From Antonospora locustae (lineage: Eukaryota > Microsporidia): a stretch of 64,000 bases of DNA. The stretch is from contig CM017454.1 of assembly GCA_007674295.1 (NCBI GenBank), positions 118,305 through 182,304 on the forward strand, given 5' to 3'. The notes below the pieces were generated by a model that saw nothing but the letters and a program-made list of their open reading frames with translations, made no database searches and was not told the origin of the DNA. Made by a program: the position numbers and the translations under genes. Shown here in pieces: positions 36,965 through 46,199 of this stretch (position 1 is its first letter; each line of letters opens with the position of its first letter).

Positions 36965-37504
36965 ATGGTGTCTGCATTCAAGATAAGACACGGCGGACGT
37001 CCAATTGACGCCAACGAGCTTTTTGATGCCTTCAGAGAGCAGGTTAGGAAGAACAAGAAGCTAGACTCGAACACTTTCCAGGCACTTGTGGTGTTCTGCA
37101 AGTCAAAGGGTATATATGGCTTTCTTCATAGGGAGTTGACGGTGAAGGAGGCCACACTCCTCGGACGTGCACTAATGAAGGCAAGGAGACTGGATGTGGA
37201 TTCTTTTATCTCTGAGATACACGAGAACCGCAATCCAAGAAGCGCGATACTACTAACGTGTTTGCTACTAAAAAAGAGCAAGATACAGAAGGCAGGACTT
37301 GTTGCGGAGTTCTTAACAAATATACTGAAGGATGACGCGCGTCTCTGCTATCTGAACTTGATGCTTGTGCTTTACAGAAACTATCGCGAATTTTTCAACA
37401 AGTGTCTTGAGAACTTCTGCCGCAGCAACAGTCATCCAATATGTATTGAGATATGTGAGGACATAGATGCTAAGAGCGGTGTTTTTGGCGGAGCAAGCGA
37501 ATAA
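36965..37504 (+). CDS. Orphan protein, 179 residues
   Basis: No family recognised. The product is soluble and mostly helical, with a basic N-terminus (KIRHGGRPI) and hydrophobic helices in the middle (AILLTCLLLKKSKIQKAGLVAEFL; LCYLNLMLVLYRNYREFF). It has several Cys but no clear metal motif. ATTATAGCCTCACTTA precedes the ATG, similar to the CCC start context. It lies between eS28 on the same strand and the convergent UTP11-like gene. Confidence 0.65.
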   Translation: MVSAFKIRHGGRPIDANELFDAFREQVRKNKKLDSNTFQALVVFCKSKGIYGFLHRELTVKEATLLGRALMKARRLDVDSFISEIHENRNPRSAILLTCLLLKKSKIQKAGLVAEFLTNILKDDARLCYLNLMLVLYRNYREFFNKCLENFCRSNSHPICIEICEDIDAKSGVFGGASE

Positions 37505-37626
37505 GTAGTCATTTTGAAATAGAACACATATGTTGGTGAGCACCATTGGTCTAGAAGACAATTTCATCTGGCGCATGCTTAATGCGTCTTATGGCGCTAA
37601 CTTGAATAGTGAAAGCCACATGATTC

Positions 37627-38115
37627 CTAGGCAAGTTTTAACTGTCTAAGGATTTCGGCGCGACAGTCCTGAAGCTTGTGCATGTACTCGGCTGTTTCTC
37701 GTCTTTCTTCGCTTGACTTTGTACAGTCAATCACGTCATTTTTTGCCATGTCTTGCATACTCTCTGCATCATTACCATCGCAGTAGCGTATGTGAATTCC
37801 CTTTGGCTCGGGAACATATGCTAACATCTTTTTCTCGCTACGCTTTATCTCTGCATTTACATACAATAAAGCTCTCTTCAATGCTCTTGAATCCGGCCTG
37901 GTGTCTCTATAGACTTTTTTGTTTTTCACATACGTTGAGTAAATTTGAAAGAAGTACTCATCACCTGTTTGTAAGAATGCGTCCTTCTTAGCTTTGAGTA
38001 TCTTCTCTGTCTCCTGTCTCTTTTTGGAAAGACGTTCCAGTGCCTCCCTCTTCTTCTCCAGAGGCTTTGAATTTAGCCTGTGCCTCGGTACGTATCTTCT
38101 GGTTGCGTCATCCAT
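37627..38115 (-). CDS. UTP11: UTP11-like U3 snoRNP protein
   Basis: Small-subunit processome protein needed for 18S rRNA processing. The 162-residue product is basic and coiled-coil-like, with LEKKREALERLSKKRQETEKI, then KDAFLQTGDEYFFQIYSTYVKNKK and YRDTRPDS. These recall the Utp11 pattern of an LEKxKDYxxRA helix followed by DEFYF. Shorter than yeast Utp11 (250). The sense strand has AAAAACCC directly before the ATG, supporting the start. Assignment is by pattern only and other basic nucleolar proteins remain possible. Confidence 0.62.
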   Translation of the reverse strand: MDDATRRYVPRHRLNSKPLEKKREALERLSKKRQETEKILKAKKDAFLQTGDEYFFQIYSTYVKNKKVYRDTRPDSRALKRALLYVNAEIKRSEKKMLAYVPEPKGIHIRYCDGNDAESMQDMAKNDVIDCTKSSEERRETAEYMHKLQDCRAEILRQLKLA

Positions 38116-38360
38116 GGGTTTTTACGCATCTGCTGCGACAACAAAGGAGGCAACTTGAGCGAAATGAGCGAAATGGAAACTGATAAGAACGACCATAATG
38201 GTGTTCAGCTGCAGAAAACTACACGGAAAGAAGGATGCAAGGGAGCCGCGATGCTGTTTTTAGCATTCAGGTGCTGTGTTACGAAATGAAACTACACAGT
38301 TTCGAAGATGAAACGTTTTATACATATATGCTAATATAGGAATCAGATGATATTGTGTTA

Positions 38361-40550
38361 ATGAAAATTATCCTTATTATTATAGAAGTGGTGTTCTCCA
38401 AAAATATGTGTCTTCCTGGATCTTCTGAGTGCAGAGACAACACCATGCATGTCTGTGGCATAAACGGGACATGGGTAAGTGTTGACTGCCCTGAAAACAC
38501 AAGCTGTCAAATCAGAAACGGCGGCTTAGCGTGTGTGCCTAACGACTCTAGAGATGAGAAAATCGACAAAAGCGGCTGGAGTAGGAGCGACGATAGAGAC
38601 GAAGACGTTGATCCCCAGCTGGAGAGCCGGCGCAGAAAGAAGCGAAAGACAGGAAGAAGTGGCAACAGTAGAAAGGCCACAAGACACAATTCAAAAAGAA
38701 CACCGGAGTATATGGATGAAGAGAATGGCAGCGATGCCGACGATGAAGAGGAGTCTGATAGAAATGATGGAACATCAAAACGCGACGAAGAAGACTCAAA
38801 CAACGAAGAAAACGGTGAGTTGTATATGAAAAAGCCAAGAATAGATTCACAACGCGGAAAGAGCAGAGGTAAACCAGACAGGACTGTTGTCAAAAGAGCA
38901 CCAAAGGACGTCCAAGACAGCAAAAGAGGCAGGGTTAAGGTTGTGACAAAAACAGTTAATAGACCAAAGGACAAAAATGGAAATGGATCTGGAAAAAACC
39001 AAAGCAGAGGGGAAGGCGGCGAGAATGGTGGAAATAGCAAAAACAAAGCGGGAAGCGACGAAAGCGGAAGCAGTGGCAAGAGTAAAGGAGAAAACGAAAA
39101 AGGCGGAGGCAATAGCAATGATAAAAAGGAGGGGGGAGAGAATGGAATGAAAACTGTCACTGTAACTGAAATTTTAAGAGAGACTAGAAGACCCACTGAA
39201 ATCACTTTTGAATATGCAGGAAAACCACAGAGTGTCAGTGGAAATGTGCCAAGTGCGCTTATCTCGTCAGGAGGGCAGAACGGGTATACGCAGACTCTTG
39301 GTGGTATGCAACAGCCACAAGGAGTAGGACCGCTTTCCACAGTTCCTCAAGTACAGGGTGGTGCTTCGCAGGCGAGTGGTATGCAGGGCGGTGGCTATCC
39401 ACAACTAGGGGCTGCAGGAATGCCGGGACAAGGAATATCTTCTGGAAGTGCTGCTGGGAGCGGGACAAGTGGTTCCAGTGGTGCTGGTGGCGGAGGATCC
39501 GGTGGATCGGGAGGTGACATGTCTGGAGGATCGGGCGGGGGATCTTCTGGTAGTGCTGGAGGAGACAGCTCCGGTGGTGCTAGTGGCGGAGGATCCGGTG
39601 GATCGGGAGGCGACACCTCTGGAGGATCGGGCGGGGGCTCTTCTGGTAGTGCTGGAGGAGACAGCTCCGGTGGTGCTAGTGGCGGAGGATCCGGTGGATC
39701 GGGAGGTGACATGTCTGGAGGATCGGGCGGGGGCTCTTCTGGTAGTGCTGCTGGGAGCGGGACAAGTGGTTCCAGTGGTGCTGGTGGCGGAGGATCCGGT
39801 GGATCGGGAGGCGACACCTCTGGAGGATCGGGCGGGGGCTCTTCTGGTAGTGCTGGAGGAGACAGCTCCGGTGGTGCTAGTGGCGGAGGATCCGGTGGAT
39901 CGGGAGGCGACACCTCTGGAGGATCGGGCGGGTCTGGCGACACAGGAGGCCAATCAGGCGGTGGCTCAAGCGCTGGCAAAATAACCAAAGAACAGCTTGA
40001 GAAGGCTGTTAAAAGCGCAGGATACACACCAAATTCCAAGTACCTTGATGTTGTGTTGAAAAAAACTAATGAAAAATTTCCAAACAAGGATGAAGCAGCG
40101 ATGTTTATTGCACAGCTGATACACGAGTCGGGAGGTCTCAATCATATTGAAGAGTTGGCATGCAAGAATGGTGGGTGTAAAGGAAAATACGGAACCGGAG
40201 CGCCAGGAAAAAGCTATTACGGTAGAGGATTCATACAGCTCACATGGCCGGACAACTACAAGGCAGCGTCGAAGGGCATCGGACTAGGAAACCAGCTCTA
40301 CGAAAATCCCGACAAGGTTTCAAAAGATCCAAACATTGCAATGGACGTGTCTGTGTGGTTCTGGAAAACACGGGTGGCAAACCAGCCAGGTGTGAAGAAC
40401 ATGCAGTTTGGAGCAACAACCAAGGCAATAAACGGCCCGATAGAGTGCTCTGGTGGTGGAAACCAAACCCCGCAGAAAAGATACCAAATTTATCTTAAGG
40501 TAGCAGATGCTTTTGGTGTCAAGAAAAAGGCAAGCTCTTCCGGATGCTAG
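38361..40550 (+). CDS. Secreted GH19 chitinase with chitin-binding module and Gly/Ser-rich linker
   Basis: Glycoside hydrolase family 19 endochitinase, likely remodelling the chitin layer of the spore wall. The 729-residue product has a signal peptide (MKIILIIIEVVFS) and a Cys-rich N-terminal module (CLPGSSECRDNTMHVCG...GTWVSVDCPENTSC) resembling CBM19-type chitin binding. A long Lys/Arg/Glu-rich low-complexity linker, a Gly/Ser repeat tract (39,430-39,975) and the GH19 domain follow (about residues 545-720). The last includes FIAQLIHESGGLNHIEEL, with the likely catalytic Glu, YYGRGFIQLTWPDNY and the Cys-containing GPIECSGGG. The open frame starts two codons upstream at a non-ATG codon. GH19 chitinases are known from several microsporidia. 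Confidence 0.87.
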   Translation: MKIILIIIEVVFSKNMCLPGSSECRDNTMHVCGINGTWVSVDCPENTSCQIRNGGLACVPNDSRDEKIDKSGWSRSDDRDEDVDPQLESRRRKKRKTGRSGNSRKATRHNSKRTPEYMDEENGSDADDEEESDRNDGTSKRDEEDSNNEENGELYMKKPRIDSQRGKSRGKPDRTVVKRAPKDVQDSKRGRVKVVTKTVNRPKDKNGNGSGKNQSRGEGGENGGNSKNKAGSDESGSSGKSKGENEKGGGNSNDKKEGGENGMKTVTVTEILRETRRPTEITFEYAGKPQSVSGNVPSALISSGGQNGYTQTLGGMQQPQGVGPLSTVPQVQGGASQASGMQGGGYPQLGAAGMPGQGISSGSAAGSGTSGSSGAGGGGSGGSGGDMSGGSGGGSSGSAGGDSSGGASGGGSGGSGGDTSGGSGGGSSGSAGGDSSGGASGGGSGGSGGDMSGGSGGGSSGSAAGSGTSGSSGAGGGGSGGSGGDTSGGSGGGSSGSAGGDSSGGASGGGSGGSGGDTSGGSGGSGDTGGQSGGGSSAGKITKEQLEKAVKSAGYTPNSKYLDVVLKKTNEKFPNKDEAAMFIAQLIHESGGLNHIEELACKNGGCKGKYGTGAPGKSYYGRGFIQLTWPDNYKAASKGIGLGNQLYENPDKVSKDPNIAMDVSVWFWKTRVANQPGVKNMQFGATTKAINGPIECSGGGNQTPQKRYQIYLKVADAFGVKKKASSSGC
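39491..39960 (+). repeat. Five ~96-base Gly/Ser-coding tandem repeats
   Basis: The motif cggaggatccggtggatcgg recurs at 39491, 39587, 39683, 39788 and 39884 (periods 96, 96, 105, 96), inside the chitinase linker. Copies alternate between variants encoding GDMSGG and GDTSGG. A longer AAGSGTSGSSGAGG segment precedes copies 1 and 4, so a block of three units was itself duplicated. This GC-rich tract keeps other frames open over long stretches, which explains spurious Pro-rich and Arg/Ser-rich frames there. Confidence 0.9.
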
Positions 40551-40797
40551 TTCAAGCATTCTTTAAGAAATCGTCTCGTATATTTTCTGATTGTGCTTTG
40601 CAAGGGCCATCTGCCGATCAAAGAACGAAGCTGGTTATAATAAAGCTGTTGGTTATTCAAGGCATTGCGGAGTGTGATACATGGTCTTGCACGGCAATTT
40701 GCCTTAAGACACTTTTATAGCAAAGGAAAGCATTACGCACACCATGGTGCAAGAGTATCGGAGCATATCTGAGTTGAGCCACCAGGCGATGACTCTC

Positions 40798-43062
40798 CTA
40801 TAGCTTCAACATGGTCTCAAGTGTCTCTAGAAATGACGCAGGGTCATTTACAGCAAACTTAGCATCAGTGTTTCTATGGCCTACTAGCACTGAGAAACGG
40901 GTATCGATGTCCTTGCATTCTACAAACATAGATTCGTCTGTAACGTCGTCCCCCGCACATAAAACAAAGTCGTATTCATCTGCGATTTCTCTGACCACGT
41001 CTCCTTTGTTTTTTCCAGAGCACCTTATTTCAACAACAGACTTTCCCTCGACAACTTCTAAGTTTTCAAAATCTTTGAAAAGCATGTATAGAGAATTTCT
41101 GCATGCTGCAGATTGTTTCTCTTGTATAAATTTGCTGCATTGCCTGTAGTGGAAACACAGTGCAGTCTCCTTGGACTCCATCAGAGACCCTGGCGAACGC
41201 TCCACATAGAAACTGATAATCTCTTCAGCAGGGCCTCTCCATCTTGTGTCGCCAGTGAAGTTTTCCCAGACGCCATTCTTTCGATGCAGAGTGCCATGCT
41301 CTGCATAAATTTCAATGACTGGGTCTTGTATCCACTTGTCGATTGTGTGTTTGTCTCTGCCGGTGACAATAACGACCTGACCCTTTTCACTGAGTGCCAT
41401 GAGCAGCTGGAGAAGGGACTCGGTGGGTGCAGCGTCGCTGGGATTTTTCACTATTTCCACAAGAGTGCCATCATAGTCAAATAGAAACAACCTTTTTTTC
41501 GTTTCCTTGTATCTCTCAAATATAACAGACAGGTCTTTACATGGTGTCAACTTGCTATGTTCCTTGCACTTCACTTCGTTCATGTTTCTCAGGAATTTTT
41601 CAAACCATGTTCCTTTTGCACTGCATTCTGAAATCGCATTTGCGTTTGGAACGAGTTTCTGGTGCTTTTCCACTGCAAAAAGAGCGTCTTTAATTTTCTT
41701 AGCAACCGCAGTAGCGTCACGTGGGTTTACTCGAACAAGGTTTAGGCCTTTGCACAACCTCGAGTTTTGCGTAACAAAAATGGGAGCACACTTTCCGGTC
41801 CTTGACAAAATAAAGTCTAAGACCGGAAGCGAAACCTCGCAGTTCTCCATCAGCACTAGCCCGCAGTCTGCTAGCTGCAGAAGTCCATAGTACTTGTAGT
41901 CGTCGATGCCAAATATTCTTTTGAATACATGCCGGCCATACACTAGACTTATGTATTCTTCTATTCTTCCAACCTCTGCCTTGACTTCCGTGTTGTACTC
42001 GCCTTCCACTATCTCAACATTGATAAAAACAACATTTTTCCTGTACTTTCTGAAGAAACTTTCGATTATCTTGTACACGTTAAGTAATGTGTGGCTTGAA
42101 GTTGTGTGTGTCACAGATACAACCACCTTTTTATTTTTGTACTTTTTTCTCATTCTACTCAGATATTCCTGGCACTTTTTTGTTGCAGTGATTCTGGTTG
42201 GAACTGACTCGCTTGTCATATACCTGTTTACAGCATACCTTGTCTCTTGGCCCTCAAACTTTATCGTACTTGAATCCACTGTGTACCTTAACCCTCTATA
42301 AACCATCTTCCCAAACCTCAGAAAGTTGACCATGCTGGTTTTGGACTGAAACTCAATATACGATGACGCAAGCAGCGACCTCACCAACCTTTCTGAGTAG
42401 TTCATGCAGTTGAACAGGTCATCGCCAGGAAACGGCAAGAACAGTGTTGTGCCCACTCGTGCCCCAGGAATTTTCTCCCGAATCATCTCGGGCAAAAGCC
42501 ATAGAAAATGATCTACAACCCAGATTATGTCTCCTTCTTCGTAGAGCCCCAGGATCTCGCTGCAAAAGAACTTGTTCATCCTCACGTAGTCCTCAAAGGA
42601 CTTTTCTTCGTCAACAGATATCTCGATGTCATTCCACTGTGTTGAGAAGCAGACGTTTCTTAGGCGTATCTCAGCAAAATCCTTGTATAGACCGTCTCCA
42701 AGACGTCTTTCTGATATTGGGTATATGTGTTTTTTTGCATATTCATTTCTCAGTTTTCCAATTATCCGCTGTTCCTTTTCGTTGCTGGCCACCACAGATA
42801 GGTTTGGAATTATACCGACGAATACAACATCTGTGAGATCTCTAAACAACGACTGGTTTAGATGTTGGTGAACAAGCTTCAGGCTCTCTGTTTTTTTTTG
42901 CGAAAGAGTGACATTTTCCATAATGGACTTTAGAACACTGGCCTTGGTTTTCAAAGGTGTGTTCAAAAGTGCATTTCTTATGCTCTCGCTGATTGTGCAT
43001 ATGTTACCTCTCTTGGATACCGCAACCACAGGGACCTTGTGTGCCACAGCAATGACTTTCAT
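40798..43062 (-). CDS. TPS2: Trehalose-6-phosphate synthase/phosphatase (TPS2-like)
   Basis: Trehalose synthesis enzyme; trehalose is stored in microsporidian spores and linked to germination. The 754-residue product has an N-terminal GT20-like domain (IIWVVDHFLWLLPEMIREKIPGARVGTTLFLPFPGDDLF, NGCMNYSERL-type region, VVVSVTHTTSSHT). The C-terminal HAD phosphatase domain (about residues 505-745) has FDYDGTLVEI nucleophile loop, VTGRDKHTI, AEHG, and CAGDDVTDESM. The phosphatase motifs look complete. In the GT20 part, the residues for nucleotide-sugar binding are not clearly recognisable, so synthase activity is doubtful and phosphatase (TPS2) is the safer call. Confidence 0.85.
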   Translation of the reverse strand: MKVIAVAHKVPVVAVSKRGNICTISESIRNALLNTPLKTKASVLKSIMENVTLSQKKTESLKLVHQHLNQSLFRDLTDVVFVGIIPNLSVVASNEKEQRIIGKLRNEYAKKHIYPISERRLGDGLYKDFAEIRLRNVCFSTQWNDIEISVDEEKSFEDYVRMNKFFCSEILGLYEEGDIIWVVDHFLWLLPEMIREKIPGARVGTTLFLPFPGDDLFNCMNYSERLVRSLLASSYIEFQSKTSMVNFLRFGKMVYRGLRYTVDSSTIKFEGQETRYAVNRYMTSESVPTRITATKKCQEYLSRMRKKYKNKKVVVSVTHTTSSHTLLNVYKIIESFFRKYRKNVVFINVEIVEGEYNTEVKAEVGRIEEYISLVYGRHVFKRIFGIDDYKYYGLLQLADCGLVLMENCEVSLPVLDFILSRTGKCAPIFVTQNSRLCKGLNLVRVNPRDATAVAKKIKDALFAVEKHQKLVPNANAISECSAKGTWFEKFLRNMNEVKCKEHSKLTPCKDLSVIFERYKETKKRLFLFDYDGTLVEIVKNPSDAAPTESLLQLLMALSEKGQVVIVTGRDKHTIDKWIQDPVIEIYAEHGTLHRKNGVWENFTGDTRWRGPAEEIISFYVERSPGSLMESKETALCFHYRQCSKFIQEKQSAACRNSLYMLFKDFENLEVVEGKSVVEIRCSGKNKGDVVREIADEYDFVLCAGDDVTDESMFVECKDIDTRFSVLVGHRNTDAKFAVNDPASFLETLETMLKL

Positions 43063-43167
43063 CCCCTAGTCCCTGCGGCGTATTTTATCCAAAAGTCGTG
43101 AGAAGCAACCAGTTGCCGTCAAGAAAGCTGACAAATAGGCAGGAAGACCCAGATTCAAAACACGCGA

Positions 43168-44091
43168 CTACTTATTGTTCATGATGTCGTAGAACATACT
43201 GTAGAACTGGAGCTTTGTTTCATAGCCTTCAGCCAGTCTCAGCTGCGCCATCCCGACGCACTTCATCAGGTGATAGTCGTCTCTGTACTTTGCAGATCTA
43301 AAGAATGCACTGACAATGTCCACAGGCTCGTACTTTGCAGCCCACATCTCGTCAAAGAGATCAAGAGCTGCGTCCACTCTCTTCTCCTGTAGAAAACAGA
43401 CAATTTTCTCAACAAATGCAGGCGACGGCTGGCCTGTCACCTGCTCAATCACATGGCTGTCGATTTTTTCAAGTCCCGAGACACTCTCTATGATATTCAA
43501 GCATTGTCTCATGTCTCCGTCACAAAGCTTCACAACCATGTCAAGAGCTTCGGATTTCACGCCAATGCCCTCAATGACACATATTCTCTCTAGTTCGTTC
43601 CTAATCTCACCATCAGAGAGCCTGTCGAATTTCAGTACGGCACACCTGCTCTGAATAGGCTCAAATATTTTTGTGAAGGTGTTGCATATGAGAATAAATC
43701 GCGTAGTGTCCGCATATATTTCCATCACACGCCTCATGGCCTGCTGCGCAGCTGTTGTCATGGAATCGGCCTCGTCCAGAATCACTATCTTGAACTGGAA
43801 AGGATCAAGTCTCACCACCTTTTGCGAAAAGCACTTTATTTTTGTGCGCACAACATCAATGCCTCTGTCATCCGACGCATTCATCTCAAGCACAGCCTCC
43901 TCATTAGTTCCCATAATTTCCTTGCACATAATTCTGGCGCATGTCGTCTTGCCAGTCCCAGGAGGGCCTGTGAAGAGAAGATGAGGCATGTTTCGTGTGT
44001 GCAGAATATGTGCTAGTGTGCTAAGTGTCTCTCGATTGCCAATTACATCAGAAAGTGTCTTAGGCCTGTACTTGTCCACCAGGAGGCACAT
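43168..44091 (-). CDS. RFC4: Replication factor C small subunit (RFC4/human RFC2 type)
   Basis: AAA+ subunit of the clamp loader that places PCNA on DNA. The 307-residue product has RFC boxes in order: VDKYRPKTLSDVIGN, LLFTGPPGTGKTTCAR (Walker A, 42-50), LEMNASDDRGIDVVR, IVILDEADSMTTAAQQAMRR (Walker B/SRC region) and QSRCAVLKFDRLSD (SRC motif). The C-terminal collar helices lie near the end. NASDDRGIDVVRTKIKCFSQK favours yeast Rfc4/human RFC2 over the other small subunits. CCC directly precedes the ATG on the sense strand. Confidence 0.9.
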   Translation of the reverse strand: MCLLVDKYRPKTLSDVIGNRETLSTLAHILHTRNMPHLLFTGPPGTGKTTCARIMCKEIMGTNEEAVLEMNASDDRGIDVVRTKIKCFSQKVVRLDPFQFKIVILDEADSMTTAAQQAMRRVMEIYADTTRFILICNTFTKIFEPIQSRCAVLKFDRLSDGEIRNELERICVIEGIGVKSEALDMVVKLCDGDMRQCLNIIESVSGLEKIDSHVIEQVTGQPSPAFVEKIVCFLQEKRVDAALDLFDEMWAAKYEPVDIVSAFFRSAKYRDDYHLMKCVGMAQLRLAEGYETKLQFYSMFYDIMNNK

Positions 44092-44230
44092 GGGTAAATG
44101 AGATAAAGACTTTGTTTCATTCTCTTTTCAGAGCCGGATATTCACAGTGTGTCTCATTTCACAGATTCCAGTGCAGGAGTAATATAGCTTTGTTGTTTAC
44201 AGTTTATTAATAAAATTTAGGCTGAATCCC

Positions 44231-44740
44231 ATGGAAGACAAGCTGTTTTGTGAGGTTGTTTCCACGCTGAAATACTTCAGAAACCAAAGTCTGATAATAC
44301 AAGCTCTTACGTCCAACCCAAAACTGTCTACACAGCAGCGACAGAAGCTTATGTTTAGGGACAAGCGCGAGGACGTATGTTTTCACATACAGTTTGGAAA
44401 AAAGCTCTGCGGAAGATACAGCATCAAAGGAGCCCCTGTTCTTTATCAGGTAGTTTTCAAGAACCTCATAGCCCAGAAAAACTTGGAGAACTGCCTAGCA
44501 GCATGCTGTCAACACGACTTCAAGTACTTGAAGACAGCATGTCTGCTTCTTCTTTACTTCACTAGAAGAGACACGAGATTCTTGTTGTCTGGTATTCAGC
44601 AAGCTATTAAACACAGGTTCAGAAGACTGGCACTTTTTGGTCTAGAGATAGCAGCGGAAGATATCAACGACAACAAGCTTACCCAAATCAGAAGGAGCGT
44701 CAGCAGACTATTCACAGCTGAATTAGAGATACTTCGCTAG
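44231..44740 (+). CDS. PRP38: PRP38-like splicing protein
   Basis: The 169-residue protein shows the PRP38 core pattern. A PxLYQVVFKNLIAQ segment corresponds to the family's PSxFLCLxxKLLQ helix. It is followed by CCQHDFKYLKTACLLLLYFTRRDTRFL, which matches the FKYxRALGxxYxRLTG motif, and a terminal region rich in Arg (FRRLALFGLEI). PRP38 helps activate the spliceosome by U4/U6 release. A retained spliceosome is consistent with the intron found at 26022. Length is shorter than yeast Prp38 (about 240). CCC directly precedes the ATG. Confidence 0.5.
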   Translation: MEDKLFCEVVSTLKYFRNQSLIIQALTSNPKLSTQQRQKLMFRDKREDVCFHIQFGKKLCGRYSIKGAPVLYQVVFKNLIAQKNLENCLAACCQHDFKYLKTACLLLLYFTRRDTRFLLSGIQQAIKHRFRRLALFGLEIAAEDINDNKLTQIRRSVSRLFTAELEILR

Positions 44741-44801
44741 CAGGTCTCTTTTATTGTAGACATTTGCTTGTTTGCTGATCAGCGAAGCGATAGGACATCC
44801 C

Positions 44802-45377
44802 ATGGCAATAATAGTTTTTTGCGGAAGTGACAGCAGAGACACAAAAATAGCTGCTTTACTTGAGCTGATAGACAACAAGCAGGTAGAAGTGCACAGGGGA
44901 CGCTACCGGGATGTGTATTCCAAAGTACAAAAAAACATCAAGAAAGTAAACATAGTCAGCGCCAATCTCCTAAAGTCAGAGAGATACGAACTCTATCTTG
45001 TTGCTAAAAGATATGGTAGGCCATACTGCGTCATAAGTGTCTCCGCAACACAGGATCCAGAGAGCGCGTCGCCCAAAAACAGATACGACAACCCCTACAT
45101 TGAGTGGAGTTGCCTCACGCGAGACTGGATTTGCAGCATTCTGCAAGCTGACATAGCAAAGAGCGAGGCCCACAGGAACATCATTGTAAATGCACAGTAT
45201 CTCTCTGAAGTTAAAAATGTGATTCAAAAGATCAATCAAAAGCACGGAAACCTTTTTTTTTTTGGGGAGATAGAGAGAAAGGTTCTTCGACTGCTTCAAT
45301 GCAATCCGGCAAGCCTATCTGATGTTGAAAGAAGCTACGAACAACTGATTCTGAAGGAGATGCGAGATCGCAAATGA
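44802..45377 (+). CDS. KTI12: KTI12-like protein with a degenerate P-loop
   Basis: KTI12 is the Elongator-associated factor for wobble-uridine tRNA modification and shares its fold with PSTK kinases. The 191-residue product matches KTI12 in LLKSERYELYLVAKRYGRPYCVISV (family IKGxRYxLYCxA) and RYDNPYIEWSCLT (family RYEEPNxxxRWDxPL). The Walker A motif GxPxSGKS is replaced by GSDSRDTK at the N-terminus (MAIIVFCGSDSRDTK). CCC directly precedes ATG 44802. The frame continues upstream to 44772. Nucleotide binding may be lost or atypical. Confidence 0.55.
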   Translation: MAIIVFCGSDSRDTKIAALLELIDNKQVEVHRGRYRDVYSKVQKNIKKVNIVSANLLKSERYELYLVAKRYGRPYCVISVSATQDPESASPKNRYDNPYIEWSCLTRDWICSILQADIAKSEAHRNIIVNAQYLSEVKNVIQKINQKHGNLFFFGEIERKVLRLLQCNPASLSDVERSYEQLILKEMRDRK

Positions 45378-45423
45378 CGATAATATACCTGAGTCTCTTT
45401 ACATTTTCCAAGACATGTGCTGG

Positions 45424-45963
45424 CTAGTCTTGGACAGGGCAGTTTTCGTCTATGTACTCTGAGTTCACCCAGTGTTCGTCTCCGTTAAACTTCCTGACCA
45501 GCAGCATGTTTCCTTGTCTCTCAAGAATGGTCACAAGCTCTCCTGAGTAGAGTATCAGCGTCTTTCCGTTTACGTAAGGTGCTATGCACCTTCCTGTGTC
45601 ATAGTACATCAGCTTCCGCGCAGTATACACATCCATCTTACGCTCATATAAGAAGTATGCATTAAACGCTAAAAGCAGCAGCACGTGAAAGACTACTGCC
45701 CAGGAAGGTGACACTGTGTAGAAAGATGCAAGAAAACATAGTTCGAGCACCATCGACAGAACAGAAAGTAGCTTGTACTTTCTGCTTATGTATTGGTATT
45801 TCTCCACAAATAGTGTGTAAAGAAGCAAGGGAGTGTTTGCAAAAACCAAAGGCAGAGACAGCACTTTTGCCCTGGTGTTTGGCTCCTTTGCCAGGCATAG
45901 CGTCGCAGAAGCAAGCACCAGGCTAGTAAATGTTTTTGCAAGCAATGTTGATGTCTTTTTCAT
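45424..45963 (-). CDS. Small membrane protein with four hydrophobic spans
   Basis: The 179-residue product has about four hydrophobic segments in the N-terminal two thirds (LLAKTFTSLVLASATLCL, VLSLPLVFANTPLLLYTLF, LLSVLSMVLELCFLASFY, AVVFHVLLLLAFNAYFLY). A hydrophilic C-terminal tail follows (TLILYSGELVTILERQGNMLLVRKFNGDEHWVNSEYI) that has the look of an SH3 fold. CCC stands directly upstream of the ATG. No family named; a membrane-anchored SH3 adaptor would be a guess. Confidence 0.6.
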   Translation of the reverse strand: MKKTSTLLAKTFTSLVLASATLCLAKEPNTRAKVLSLPLVFANTPLLLYTLFVEKYQYISRKYKLLSVLSMVLELCFLASFYTVSPSWAVVFHVLLLLAFNAYFLYERKMDVYTARKLMYYDTGRCIAPYVNGKTLILYSGELVTILERQGNMLLVRKFNGDEHWVNSEYIDENCPVQD

Positions 45964-46199
45964 GGGAGGGTGACATCCTGATATTGATTACTAAAGCCCC
46001 TTTATTCCTGTGGCTTAGGGACAGCAGACAAGAAAGGCACATGTCTGTGCAAAGAATACATTTTATTTCTTGCATCAACAAACTTCAAGGTACATGGCAT
46101 GGCTGTACAGGTGCATTTTAGACTACACACACAAGGCAACAAGAGATGCGATAGAATGCCAAGTGGTAGAGACTAGAAGGTGCATTTTTTGCAGGTGTG

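Noticed and set aside
39395..40141. Pro-rich minus-strand and Arg/Ser- or Val/Asp-rich frames over the chitinase Gly/Ser tract
   Set aside because: GC-rich tandem repeats lack stop codons in most phases; the GH19 frame is the only one with recognisable domains on both sides.
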